Part shown: in pieces, positions 1 to 8,237 of the stretch
Layout of the letters: every line of letters begins with the position of its first letter
How positions within the stretch are numbered: the stretch's first letter is position 1
Source of the DNA: JAHEEL01 sp942491345
GTDB taxonomy: Bacteria; Actinomycetota; Acidimicrobiia; Spongiisociales; UBA5794
Direction: 5' to 3'
Assembly (NCBI GenBank): GCA_942491345.1
Contig: CALOAN010000003.1
Coordinates: forward strand, 113,719-177,718
Length of the DNA: 64,000 nucleotides
Program-made: the position numbers and the translations under genes
The notes under the pieces: model-generated
What the model was told of the DNA's origin: nothing
The model's database searches: none
The model's input: only the letters and a program-made list of their open reading frames with translations

Positions 1-2520
1 GCGGCGGGCGGGGATGATGGCGGCGAGCAAGCCTGCAACAACTCCGAAGATAACGAGGCCGGAGATCTGAACAGCCGGGATCGACAGCACATTGATGCCC
101 TGCGACTTCAGCGCCGCGGTGACCACGATTCCGAAGAACAATCCGACGACGATGCCGAGGATCGCGCCGATGACGGCGACCATGATCGATTCCCAGCGGA
201 TCATGCGACGAGTCTGAGGCCGGGTCATACCCACGGCCCGCAAGAGGCCGATCTCTCGTGTCCGTTCGTAGATCGACAGGCTCAGTGTGTTCGTGATCCC
301 GAAGAGGGCAATGATCACCGCCAGGATCAGGAGTGCATTGAACAGTACGAGCAGGGTGTCAATCTGGGCCTCCTGAGACTCCCGGTATTCCGCCTGATCG
401 CGCACCGTCACATTCCCGTACGGGGCGGCAGCGGCTTCGACGACCGCGCGGGTCTCGGCAAGGTCAACGTTCTCCGCGCCGGCGACGGCGACGACGAAGT
501 CGGTGTCCGAGCCGAATCCCGAGAAGTTCGCCTCGTAGAACTCGAGACCGACCAGGAAGTTGGACTGAACAATGTTCTGCTCGCCGTAGATGCCGACGAT
601 TTCGACTTCCTGGAGGCCGGTGGACGCGAACCCCATCGATATGGTGTCTCCGACGACCCAGCCCTCGTCCGATGCGACGTCCTCGTGCACGAGAACGCCG
701 CCGTCGACCAGCGCAGCGACGCTGCCGTCCTGAACGTCGAGGAAGATGGTCTCGTCAACCGTCTCGGCCTCGATAGCTGTGAGGAACTCGTCAGAGCCGT
801 TGCGGTCCCAGAATCCGATCCGCAACGAGGTTGTGGTTTCGACCTCGTCCTGGATCTTCAGCTCTTCGGCCAGTGACGGGCTGAACCCGCCTGCGAAGCC
901 GTCGACGCTGATGACGTAGTCCGCACGGAGCCCCTCCTCGATCGAGTCGCTGACCGATGCCTTGATCGAGTCGCCGAGGATGAAGAAGAACGCCACGAGT
1001 GCGAGGCCGATCATGAGCGCCGACGCCGTAGTTGCCGTGCGCCGCGGTTTTCGTACGGCATTGGCAATGGCGAGGGTGCCGGTCAGGTTGTCGATCTTGG
1101 GCAGTGGCCACCCGAGGAAACGTGCCAGGGACGGCACGATGAGCGAACTCAGCATGCTGACCGCCAGGAAGACGACCAACGCCCCGATTCCGACGGCCGT
1201 CAACTCGTTGAGCGGGCCGAGGTCGATGACGTCGCCGAACAACCCCGCAAGGATCAGACCCACACCGATGACGAGCAGGATCGACCCGAATATCGTGCGC
1301 CTCCGATCTGACATGCGCAGGCGCACGTCGACATCCTGGAGCGCGGCAACCGGCGGGATCCGTGCTGCACGAATTGCGGGGAGGATCGCAGCGACCAGCG
1401 TCACACCCACCCCCACGATGAGGCCGATGATGATCGTGCGCGGAGCAAGTGACGCCGTTGTGGACGGCAGGTCGAAGCCGACGGCTGCCATGCCCGCGGT
1501 GAGCAGGGCAGAAATCACGAACCCCAAGGCGATGCCGAGCACGGACGCGAAGATGCCGACGATCAGTGCCTCGATTGCCACCATCCAGACCACCTGTCCG
1601 CCGGTGGCGCCGACGGCACGTATCAGCGCAAGTTCACGCTGGCGCTGCCGGACGATGATACGGAAGGTGTTCTGAATGATGAACGCGGCCACGAATACCG
1701 CAACGGCGGCAAACACGAGCAGCGCGGTGTTGAGGAAGCCGAGGCTCTCCTGGAGGGCTTCAGCCTGCGCTTCGGCTTCGTCGGCGGAAACGATGGCTTC
1801 AACGCCCTCGGGAAGGGCGAGGGCAATACTGTTGCGCAGGAGTTCAGGGGTGACCCCTTCATCCCCGACAACGGTGATTCCGCTGTACAGACCTTCGAGG
1901 CCGAAGAGCGTCTGGGCGGTCTCGAGGTCGAAAACGGCCACCGTTGCCCCTGCGATGTTGTCAGCGTCACCGAATCCGACAATTCCGACGAGGTCATATT
2001 CGGCGACCCCGTCGACCGTTTGAACCTTGATCGGCGTGCCGACGACGAGTCCGTTATCACCGGCCGTCTTGGCATCGATGACAACCTCTGTTGGTCCGAC
2101 GGGGGTCCTCCCCTCCCGGATCACGATGTTGCCCCTCAGGCGTTCGTCCTCCGTCGAGGACGCGCCGATCGTGGGCGGTCCCATCGGTACGATGGCCTCG
2201 CCGTTGCTGTCGTAGATCAAGGCGAAGCCACCGACATTTCCCTCGGCTGCGGCGACACCCTGGACGCCCAGCACGGTGTCGAGCACGGATTCTTCGATCG
2301 GTGGAGGACCGCCGAAGCCGACGTCGAACTCCGCCTCTGCCTGCACGATGACGTCTTGCCCGGCGAACTGGTCGTCGAAGAGATCGGTGAAGGTTTGGTT
2401 GATGGTGTCGGTGAAGATGAAGGTGCCCGCGATGAACGCGACGCCGATCATCACGGAAATCGCGGTGAGGACAAGGCGCAGCTTGTGCGCGAATATGGTC
2501 TTGAGTGCGGTTCGGATCAT
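1..2520 (-). CDS. FtsX/MacB-type ABC transporter permease (3' end outside window)
   Basis: Membrane permease of an ABC system that exports or extracts envelope substrates such as lipoproteins or peptides; the substrate cannot be told. The frame is open for 840 codons from the ATG at 2518-2520 to the window edge, so the C-terminus is missing. An N-terminal membrane segment (about residues 12-35) is followed by a large extracytoplasmic region. The first FtsX core (about 260-340) holds the typical RQRELALIRAVGA motif. A second extracytoplasmic region follows, then a second FtsX core (about 725-840) with YERTREIGLLRAVGM. This two-core layout is typical of Gram-positive permeases of about 850 residues. 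The start lies 4 bases after the stop of the upstream ATPase gene, so the two form an operon. The family call is secure. Confidence 0.9.
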   Translation of the reverse strand, partial: MIRTALKTIFAHKLRLVLTAISVMIGVAFIAGTFIFTDTINQTFTDLFDDQFAGQDVIVQAEAEFDVGFGGPPPIEESVLDTVLGVQGVAAAEGNVGGFALIYDSNGEAIVPMGPPTIGASSTEDERLRGNIVIREGRTPVGPTEVVIDAKTAGDNGLVVGTPIKVQTVDGVAEYDLVGIVGFGDADNIAGATVAVFDLETAQTLFGLEGLYSGITVVGDEGVTPELLRNSIALALPEGVEAIVSADEAEAQAEALQESLGFLNTALLVFAAVAVFVAAFIIQNTFRIIVRQRQRELALIRAVGATGGQVVWMVAIEALIVGIFASVLGIALGFVISALLTAGMAAVGFDLPSTTASLAPRTIIIGLIVGVGVTLVAAILPAIRAARIPPVAALQDVDVRLRMSDRRRTIFGSILLVIGVGLILAGLFGDVIDLGPLNELTAVGIGALVVFLAVSMLSSLIVPSLARFLGWPLPKIDNLTGTLAIANAVRKPRRTATTASALMIGLALVAFFFILGDSIKASVSDSIEEGLRADYVISVDGFAGGFSPSLAEELKIQDEVETTTSLRIGFWDRNGSDEFLTAIEAETVDETIFLDVQDGSVAALVDGGVLVHEDVASDEGWVVGDTISMGFASTGLQEVEIVGIYGEQNIVQSNFLVGLEFYEANFSGFGSDTDFVVAVAGAENVDLAETRAVVEAAAAPYGNVTVRDQAEYRESQEAQIDTLLVLFNALLILAVIIALFGITNTLSLSIYERTREIGLLRAVGMTRPQTRRMIRWESIMVAVIGAILGIVVGLFFGIVVTAALKSQGINVLSIPAVQISGLVIFGVVAGLLAAIIPARR

Positions 2521-2524
2521 GACG

Positions 2525-3271
2525 TCACCCGCCGAACTCTTTCATCCGGTCGATGACCATCTCGGCGGTCGGGTCGTGCATCTCGCCAGCGATCCGTCCG
2601 TCCTCGAGGAACACAATCCGATCGGCGTAGCTTGCCGCAACCGGGTCGTGGGTGACCATCACGATCGTCTGTCCGAACTCTCGCACAGCGCGTCGCATGA
2701 AGTCGAGCAACTCTGCCGCGGATTTTGAGTCGAGGTTTCCGCTTGGTTCATCGGCGAAGATGATGTCGGGGCGTGACACGAGGGCTCTCGCGGCAGCCAC
2801 CCGCTGCTGCTGACCTCCCGAGAGCTCCGACGGTCGATGGCTGAGCCGATCACCGAGGCCAAGGATTCCCACGACTTGGTCGAACCAGGCGTTGTCCTCC
2901 TTGTCGCCGGCAATGAGGAGCGGCAACAGGATGTTCTCCTTCGCCGAAAGGGTGGGGACCAGGTTGAAGGACTGGAACACGAACCCGACCTTCTTGCGGC
3001 GCAGCAACGTCAGGTTCTTGTCGTTGAGGGAGCCGAGGTCGGTGTCACCAATGTAGACCTGCCCGGACGTGAGTTCATCGAGGCCGGCGATGCAATGCAG
3101 CAGTGTTGACTTCCCGCTCCCGGACGGGCCCATGATGGCCGTGTAGCGACCCCTCTCGAACGCCTCTGAAACGTTGTCGAGCGCCCGCACTTCGGTGTCA
3201 CCCGCGCCGTAGATCTTCGTGCCGTTGCTGATACGGGCTGCAAGATCGGTTGTTGGCTTGGTCTCGAGCAT
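2525..3271 (-). CDS. ABC transporter ATP-binding protein, LolD/MacB class
   Basis: Cytoplasmic ATPase that powers the FtsX-type permease encoded immediately downstream. The 248-residue protein has the Walker A motif GPSGSGKST at about 48-56, the Q-loop FQSFNLVPT, the signature LSGGQQQR, the Walker B IIFADEPSG and the switch histidine in MVTHD, so all catalytic elements are present. The spacing and FQSFNLVP are characteristic of the LolD/MacB/FtsE branch, which pairs with FtsX permeases rather than with six-helix importers. An AAGGGG ribosome binding site precedes the ATG. It is probably transcribed from the 300-base non-coding stretch at 3272-3572. The cargo is unknown. Confidence 0.92.
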   Translation of the reverse strand: MLETKPTTDLAARISNGTKIYGAGDTEVRALDNVSEAFERGRYTAIMGPSGSGKSTLLHCIAGLDELTSGQVYIGDTDLGSLNDKNLTLLRRKKVGFVFQSFNLVPTLSAKENILLPLLIAGDKEDNAWFDQVVGILGLGDRLSHRPSELSGGQQQRVAAARALVSRPDIIFADEPSGNLDSKSAAELLDFMRRAVREFGQTIVMVTHDPVAASYADRIVFLEDGRIAGEMHDPTAEMVIDRMKEFGG

Positions 3272-3572
3272 TGGATCCCCTTGAGGTTGCGGGTGGACGT
3301 GTCAAACCTACGCGTTCCGAGCCGCGTGTGCATCGGCTGGGCGGCGGGTTGTGCATCCGATCGGATGACGGGACCCTGAGGCAGGGCCCGATGGTCTGAA
3401 GACTAGTCGCAGCCGGGTCGACCAGCGCACCGACCGTGAGGGCCAGCGCGAGGAGAGCGTCGCAGGAGGCAGGCGGGAATGGATTCGCCGAGTACGGCGA
3501 GCAATGCCGTTGGGACGTTGTCCTCTACTTCCTGCGCTGCCCCGACTGCACCTTTAGGTCTGGAGGTGTGTT
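3272..3572. other. Intergenic region between divergent genes, no gene seen
   Basis: About 300 bases separate the ABC operon on the minus strand from the lipoprotein gene on the plus strand. It must hold the promoters of both. I see no convincing -35/-10 pair, no RNA gene and no reading frame with a plausible protein. The only clear element is the GGAGG at 3562-3566 that serves the GTG start at 3573. Confidence 0.5.
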
Positions 3573-4610
3573 GTGAACACCAGGGGATTCGTCGGGTTGG
3601 TGGTCGTGTGCGTAATGCTTGCCGCATGCACCCCTCCATCGGGCGACACAACCGGATCGGAGACAACGACCACCGCAGCGGCGATTCAAACGTTTGAGGC
3701 GCCGACCTCGAGCCTCGCTCCCGAAATGACGAGTACGACGAGGTCCCCTTCGTCGACCACCGGCGCGAAGGATGCGCCGGACTCCACAACCGCCGCCACC
3801 AAGACGACCAGCTCGTCTGCCGAATGGGAGAGCGTTCTGCCCTCCGACATGCAGTGTGAAGACTTCATAGAGATGGACCTCGGCTACGAAGCAGCGCTGG
3901 GCTATTGGTTCGTGAGCGGTCGCCCGAACCGCATGGACACCGACGGCAACGGCATTCCCTGCGATGAGGAGGCCTACTCGGTGCGGTTGCCGGTCGTCGG
4001 GGAGGGCGAAGACGCCTGGTTCGCTCGCGGACTGTATTGCCGGGATATCGTCACCGATCCTTGGATGGGGCCAGATGTGCCGTTCCTCTACTGGCTCATA
4101 GAGGGCTCTCCAGATCGTATGGACGCGGATCGTGACGGGATCCCCTGCGAGACCCTGTTTCCCGAGATCGTCTTGAGTCAGTTCCTCGAAGACCCGTACC
4201 TCCTCGAAGACGGACTGCCCTCCGGGTTGAACTGCGAAGACCTGCGCTGGGTTCGACCGTTCTACCGGCAGGCGGTCGCCTACTACGTTGCAGCGGGCTT
4301 TCCCGGCGCACTCGACGACGACGGCGATGGAATTCCCTGCGAGAGCACGGGGTTCGAAGACGAGCTCTGGGACATCGAGTGGGTAGCGGACACGGCGAGC
4401 GGGATGTCGTGTGACGACCTTGCGAACTCAGAGCGGTTTGAGCATGACTACTTCGGAGTCGTCCTCTATTGGCTCTACCACGGACGTCCGGCTGAACTGG
4501 ACGCCGACCGTGATGGACTGCCGTGCCATCCCGGGTGGGGGAGGTCCTGGAGCCTCCAGGACGTCAAGTGGTTCACCGACGGGCTTCCCGGCTACACGAA
4601 CGCCTGCTGA
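3573..4610 (+). CDS. Lipoprotein with four Excalibur-type calcium-binding repeats
   Basis: Predicted secreted, lipid-anchored protein of 345 residues. The N-terminus has a short hydrophobic signal ending in the lipobox LAAC (Cys19), then a Ser/Thr-rich spacer to about residue 90. Four repeats follow at a spacing of about 63 residues, each ending in a DxDxDGxPC loop: DTDGNGIPC, DADRDGIPC, DDDGDGIPC and DADRDGLPC. The pattern matches the Excalibur extracellular calcium-binding motif, in which one cysteine precedes the acidic loop and one ends it. Each repeat also has its own upstream cysteine (for example CEDF, CEDL, CDDL). The GTG start at 3573 is fixed by GGAGG seven bases upstream. No enzymatic domain is seen, so it may be a cell-surface calcium-binding or adhesive protein. 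Confidence 0.82.
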   Translation: MNTRGFVGLVVVCVMLAACTPPSGDTTGSETTTTAAAIQTFEAPTSSLAPEMTSTTRSPSSTTGAKDAPDSTTAATKTTSSSAEWESVLPSDMQCEDFIEMDLGYEAALGYWFVSGRPNRMDTDGNGIPCDEEAYSVRLPVVGEGEDAWFARGLYCRDIVTDPWMGPDVPFLYWLIEGSPDRMDADRDGIPCETLFPEIVLSQFLEDPYLLEDGLPSGLNCEDLRWVRPFYRQAVAYYVAAGFPGALDDDGDGIPCESTGFEDELWDIEWVADTASGMSCDDLANSERFEHDYFGVVLYWLYHGRPAELDADRDGLPCHPGWGRSWSLQDVKWFTDGLPGYTNAC

Positions 4611-4932
4611 AGTGCGGATAGCGTTGCTCACTGCTCCGGTATCGTGACGCAATCGCCTTTGATCGTCTGATCGGGGAAACCCGTGCAAGGTGACCATCTC
4701 TGCAATCTCGTCGCACAGCGACGCACCGGACGTTCGTGGATCCCAAAGTCGCGGCTGTGGGACGTACCGGGATGGCCGCCGTGCAAGTACGTCAACACCA
4801 CCGAAACGCGCAGCCGGAACCGGCGTGGCGACCGACCAGCGAGCGCACTCGAAGACGCGGAGCCTCCCCCCGAGGGGGAGTGATCTCGGGGGGAGGAATC
4901 TTGCTGGTAGCGGGCGGCTCGTAGCTTGCGAC
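4611..4932. other. Intergenic region between convergent genes
   Basis: A 322-base stretch between the ends of the lipoprotein gene and the protease gene. It holds a strong GC-rich inverted repeat at 4863-4896, described separately. Open frames crossing it have no start signal and run antisense into the protease gene. I see no RNA gene. Confidence 0.5.
4863..4898. repeat. Perfect 12-bp inverted repeat, probable bidirectional terminator; possible palindromic-element copy
   Basis: The arms CCTCCCCCCGAG (4863-4874) and CTCGGGGGGAGG (4885-4896) are perfect reverse complements around a 10-base loop. It sits between two convergent genes, where a bidirectional terminator is expected, although no T-run follows. 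Read on the minus strand it starts GATTCCTCCCCC, the same start as the composite palindromic elements in the respiratory genes at 31.6-37 kb and at 55.8 kb. It may therefore be a distant intergenic copy of that family. Confidence 0.6.
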
Positions 4933-6147
4933 CTACCTCGATGCCAAGGTCGGGGTGACGGCTCGGCCATCGCTGAGGGAGATGTTGATGGACTCGCCGC
5001 CGCCGACCCGGCGCAGGGCCGTGATGAGCTCGTCCATGGTCAAGACGTTGATGCCGTCAACCGCCGTGATGACGTCGCCGACCGCAATCCCCGCCCCATC
5101 TGCGGCCGAACCCGGCGTCACCTCACGGACGTCGACGCCAACCGGGGCCGATCCACCGTCTTCGGTTGTGTCGTACGCGGTTTCGCCGGCAATGCCGAGC
5201 AGAGCGTGAGAAACCGAACCGGTCGCGATGATCTCGGCAGTGACCCGTTCGACGATCTCCACGGGCGTGGCGAAGCCGATCCCCTCGACCCCGATGTTGG
5301 AGACACCGACCGCAGTCGTGATCCCAATGAGAGCCCCGTCGGCGTCGACGAGAGATCCGCCGCTCGAGCCGCTGGTGATGGGAGCGTCGGTCTGGATCAT
5401 GCCGTAGAGGATGGTCTGCGGCCCCGTTTGCACTTCTCGTCCGAGGGCCGACACGACGCCGACCGAGAGGGAGGGTCCTCCTTCAAGTCCAAGCGGACTC
5501 CCAATAGCGATGGCTGGCGTACCGATGGTGAGGTCGTCGGTGGTTCCAAACGCAATCGGCGAGAGATCAGTCGCCGAGATGTTGAGGACGGCGAGATCGG
5601 TGAGCGGATCGGTGCCGATGAGATCGGCTTCATAGATGCGTCCGTCGGAGAGAATGACGCGGGCTGCGGTCCCTCCTTCTACGACGTGATCGTTCGTGGC
5701 GATGTTTCCGGAAGTGTCGAGAATGACTCCGGACCCTGATCCGGCCGGCACAAACGCTCCGTTCGATTCCGAACCGACCTCGACGGTGACAATGCTCGGG
5801 ATCACGGCAGCGCCAACAGTCGCGGTGTCGGGAGTGGCCGTTACCGATACCGGCCGGGCCGTGATCACACGGGCTGGCTGCGCTTGCTCGATGACTACGG
5901 GCGCTTCGTCCTGCTGGAAGTTCGCGCCGGCGACACCACCCGCGAAGCCCGCGGCTGCCACAGCGAGGGTGACCGGCAGAATCATCCAGGTTCTGCGGCG
6001 GCGCGGCTTGACCGTCCGATCGGGTACGGCGGAACTCATTGTGTTGGTCGAGAATGTCGGTCGTGCTGGGGGACCCGGGAGATAGCTCATTGGTTTTCCG
6101 TTCTTCACGCGTACTGGTAACTCACCAAGGTCAACGCAAAACATCAT
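4933..6147 (-). CDS. HtrA/DegP-like trypsin-type serine protease with PDZ domain
   Basis: Membrane-anchored quality-control protease of the cell envelope. A basic stretch (PRRRR, about 49-52) is followed by a membrane anchor (about 54-75) and a linker. The protease domain covers about 110-305 and a PDZ domain about 310-400. The catalytic triad is readable: His154 in NDHVVEG, Asp184 in TDLAVL and Ser262 in GSSGG. The serine motif is GSSGG rather than the usual GNSGG. Total length (404) fits actinobacterial HtrA proteins with one PDZ domain. Three starts are possible: 6147 (AGGA about 8 bases upstream), 6090 and 6036. I keep the longest, but a shorter N-terminus beginning MSYLPGPP would also suit a membrane-anchored protease. 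It is convergent with the lipoprotein gene. Confidence 0.9.
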   Translation of the reverse strand: MMFCVDLGELPVRVKNGKPMSYLPGPPARPTFSTNTMSSAVPDRTVKPRRRRTWMILPVTLAVAAAGFAGGVAGANFQQDEAPVVIEQAQPARVITARPVSVTATPDTATVGAAVIPSIVTVEVGSESNGAFVPAGSGSGVILDTSGNIATNDHVVEGGTAARVILSDGRIYEADLIGTDPLTDLAVLNISATDLSPIAFGTTDDLTIGTPAIAIGSPLGLEGGPSLSVGVVSALGREVQTGPQTILYGMIQTDAPITSGSSGGSLVDADGALIGITTAVGVSNIGVEGIGFATPVEIVERVTAEIIATGSVSHALLGIAGETAYDTTEDGGSAPVGVDVREVTPGSAADGAGIAVGDVITAVDGINVLTMDELITALRRVGGGESINISLSDGRAVTPTLASR

Positions 6148-6198
6148 GCAAAGTTCCTGAGAAACAGATGAGAACCGCTTCCTGGGGATCCGGACCGG

Positions 6199-6792
6199 TC
6201 AGGTTGTGACGCGAGAACGGATCGAGTTCGTCGCCTCTCCGACGAGAAGCCCAAGTGCAGCGCCCCCGACCACGTCGAGCGGCAGATGTGCGCCCGCGTA
6301 GATGCGGGTGACGCCGACAATGAGTCCGAACATCTGGAGCCCGACAATCGCAACAGGTGAGCGACCTCTCCCGATGACCGTGGCGAGCGTGCTCGCCACA
6401 GCGGCATGGCCGGAGACGTACCCGAGGCTGCCGTCGGTCTTCGTGGCGAGGCGCAGGTTCGTGGTCGGGTCGTGGTCGTACGGGCGTCCGCGCCCGACCA
6501 ACTTCTTCACACCTTTCGCAACCAGCCATGTGGTGAAACCCGAGGCCGCATACGCAACGGCAGGATCGAGGTCTCGGGTCCGCCGGTACGACCATCCCGC
6601 AAGAGCGAACGGGGCGGTGAGGCTGCCCGCCTGCATCGGGAGCCAAGCGACCGGGGCGAGCTGATCGGGGGCGTTGTTGATCGAGTGGTAGATCCGGCGC
6701 TCCCATTCAGGAAGGCCGCGGCGAGCGTGAGCCGCCGATCCGACCAACACAACTGCCGCGGCTCCGATCCGAACGGCGCGTCTCAGCCTCAT
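6199..6792 (-). CDS. PAP2-family lipid phosphatase
   Basis: Integral membrane phosphatase of the PAP2 superfamily, probably acting on a lipid phosphate or polyprenyl pyrophosphate. The 197-residue protein has all three motifs: KKLVGRGRPY (motif 1), YVSGHA (motif 2) and RIYAGAHLPLDVVGG (motif 3, with the catalytic His and Asp). Hydrophobic helices surround them. The ATG overlaps the stop of the upstream kinase-like gene in an ATGA, so the two are translationally coupled. In several actinobacteria PAP2, kinase-like and UPF0104 domains are fused in one protein; here they appear as separate genes. The natural substrate cannot be told. Confidence 0.88.
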   Translation of the reverse strand: MRLRRAVRIGAAAVVLVGSAAHARRGLPEWERRIYHSINNAPDQLAPVAWLPMQAGSLTAPFALAGWSYRRTRDLDPAVAYAASGFTTWLVAKGVKKLVGRGRPYDHDPTTNLRLATKTDGSLGYVSGHAAVASTLATVIGRGRSPVAIVGLQMFGLIVGVTRIYAGAHLPLDVVGGAALGLLVGEATNSIRSRVTT

Positions 6793-7376
6793 CGTGCGTC
6801 GCCGTTCGTTCGCTCCGCGGGGCGGCGATTGGGCGCAGGACGAAGGCGGGTGATGCGGTCAAGCGGGGGCGTGTCGCGGCCCGTCGCGATTGCGATCTCA
6901 GCACGTATCTGTGCGAGGAGATCGTCGTCGCGTTCCTTGAGGGCGTTCTTGGTGGCGCCGCTGAGCGCCGCGCCCTGCATTCGAAGAGTCGCCGCCGACA
7001 CCGACTCTTCGCCAAGGACATCGACCGTGCACTGGACGGACCGCTCGGCGCCGACCAAAAGTGCGCTCGACGTGACGAACTCCGCAATATCGTTCTGCAG
7101 CAGGAGATCCGTTTCCGCGAGCTCGCTGAACTCGAAATCGATGATCCACGGATTGTCCTGGTCGTCGAGGAGCACGTTGGCGAGGCGGAGATCGCGCTGA
7201 GCAAGGCCGGAACCACGGAGGATGTCGACCTGCTGCCAGGTCTCGGTGAGGATGGCGTCGGTCAGTTCCTCAGGGTCGACCGCCACCAGCATCGCAATCA
7301 CGAAGTCCAGCGCGTCGGTCGGCGATCGCACGGTCTCAGCCAGTTCCGGAACGGTGATTTCCGCGGTTAGTTTCAT
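6789..7376 (-). CDS. Kinase-like C-lobe protein (lacks N-lobe)
   Basis: A 195-residue protein that reads like the C-terminal lobe of a protein-kinase-like fold. The catalytic loop is QRDLRLANVLLDD (Arg61, Asp62, Asn67), with Gln in place of the usual His. The metal-binding motif is DFE (80-82) in place of DFG. No glycine loop or ATP-lysine region precedes it; the first 50 residues contain no nucleotide-binding motif. The sequence resembles the kinase-like segment that I recall between PAP2 and UPF0104 flippase domains in larger actinobacterial membrane proteins. Here it stands alone between two PAP2 genes and overlaps the downstream one by 4 bases. It may be a pseudokinase or regulatory subunit for the phosphatases. 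The function is inferred and uncertain. Confidence 0.7.
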   Translation of the reverse strand: MKLTAEITVPELAETVRSPTDALDFVIAMLVAVDPEELTDAILTETWQQVDILRGSGLAQRDLRLANVLLDDQDNPWIIDFEFSELAETDLLLQNDIAEFVTSSALLVGAERSVQCTVDVLGEESVSAATLRMQGAALSGATKNALKERDDDLLAQIRAEIAIATGRDTPPLDRITRLRPAPNRRPAERTNGDAR

Positions 7377-7419
7377 GGGTCACGACTCGGTTCAGAGGGG
7401 TCGCGATGCTACCGGTGGA

Positions 7420-8112
7420 TCATTCGTCTGCCGGTCCGTTCTGCCGGTCACCGCCGCGACTGGTCCTTCGATCGACCAGTAGAGCGACGCTGAGGGCGAC
7501 TGCCGCACCGAGGGCCGCCCCTGCGATGACGTCAGTCAGCCAGTGCGCCCGCAGATAGACGCGGCCGGCCATCATCGCGATGGTCCATGCAGCTGCAGCG
7601 ACGAACCAGTGCCAGCGGTTCCTGGCGATCGGCGCGAACACCAGGACGAGGGCTATGGATACGACGCCCGCGGTTGCAGAGTGTCCGGACGGGAAGGAGT
7701 AGCCGGTGGTTGATACGAGAGCGTCGGGAGGCCGGGGCTCCTGGTAGATCGCCTTGGATATCCATACGGTCGCCTCCGTCAGCCCAATTGCAGCAGCCCA
7801 GAAGACCAAGATGTGCCAGCGGCGACGGGTGATCAGCCAGGCGCCCACGCCGATTTCGATCGGGACCATCACCCACGCGCTCCCGATGATCCTCAGTGCC
7901 TTCGCCACGAAGACAGCCGGTTGCCACTCCGTTTCGACGGCGAGATCCCAGAACCATGCGTCGATCGGCTCTGCGAGGTCACGGAGTGTGGGGATTGCGA
8001 TGATCACGAAGACGGCAATGACGACTGCCCACAGGCCGAACGCCCATCGAACAGCAGCCGATCGGCCGCCGAGGAGCTGTCCATTGGCCTGCATCGGGGA
8101 ACTGTAGACCAC
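7420..8112 (-). CDS. PAP2-family phosphatase
   Basis: Polytopic membrane phosphatase of about 230 residues with the PAP2 motifs KAIYQEPRP (motif 1), SFPSGHS (motif 2) and RVYLRAHWLTDV (motif 3). At least five hydrophobic helices are evident. It is the first gene of a three-gene minus-strand group with the kinase-like gene (43-base gap) and a second PAP2 gene. The start is uncertain: 8112 gives MVYSSPMQ, and an internal ATG at 8094 would shorten the protein by six residues without touching the fold. SFPSGHS is typical of undecaprenyl pyrophosphate or phosphatidylglycerophosphate phosphatases, but the sequence does not decide between them. Confidence 0.88.
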   Translation of the reverse strand: MVYSSPMQANGQLLGGRSAAVRWAFGLWAVVIAVFVIIAIPTLRDLAEPIDAWFWDLAVETEWQPAVFVAKALRIIGSAWVMVPIEIGVGAWLITRRRWHILVFWAAAIGLTEATVWISKAIYQEPRPPDALVSTTGYSFPSGHSATAGVVSIALVLVFAPIARNRWHWFVAAAAWTIAMMAGRVYLRAHWLTDVIAGAALGAAVALSVALLVDRRTSRGGDRQNGPADE

Positions 8113-8237
8113 GGCGGCTACCCGGTTCGAGTCACAACCATCGGGCCATCGAGGGGTTGAAGCAAACGGGGTACTTCACCGTCACGAAGCTTCATCTCAG
8201 CGAACACCGCCGAGCGCCACTGCCGTGATCAGTCTCG

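Noticed and set aside
4690..5739. 349-codon plus-strand frame over the HtrA gene
   Set aside because: Mirror frame of the protease; no domain, no ribosome binding site.
8120..8160. tRNA T-loop-like GGTTCGAGTC
   Set aside because: No acceptor, D or anticodon stems can be drawn around it.
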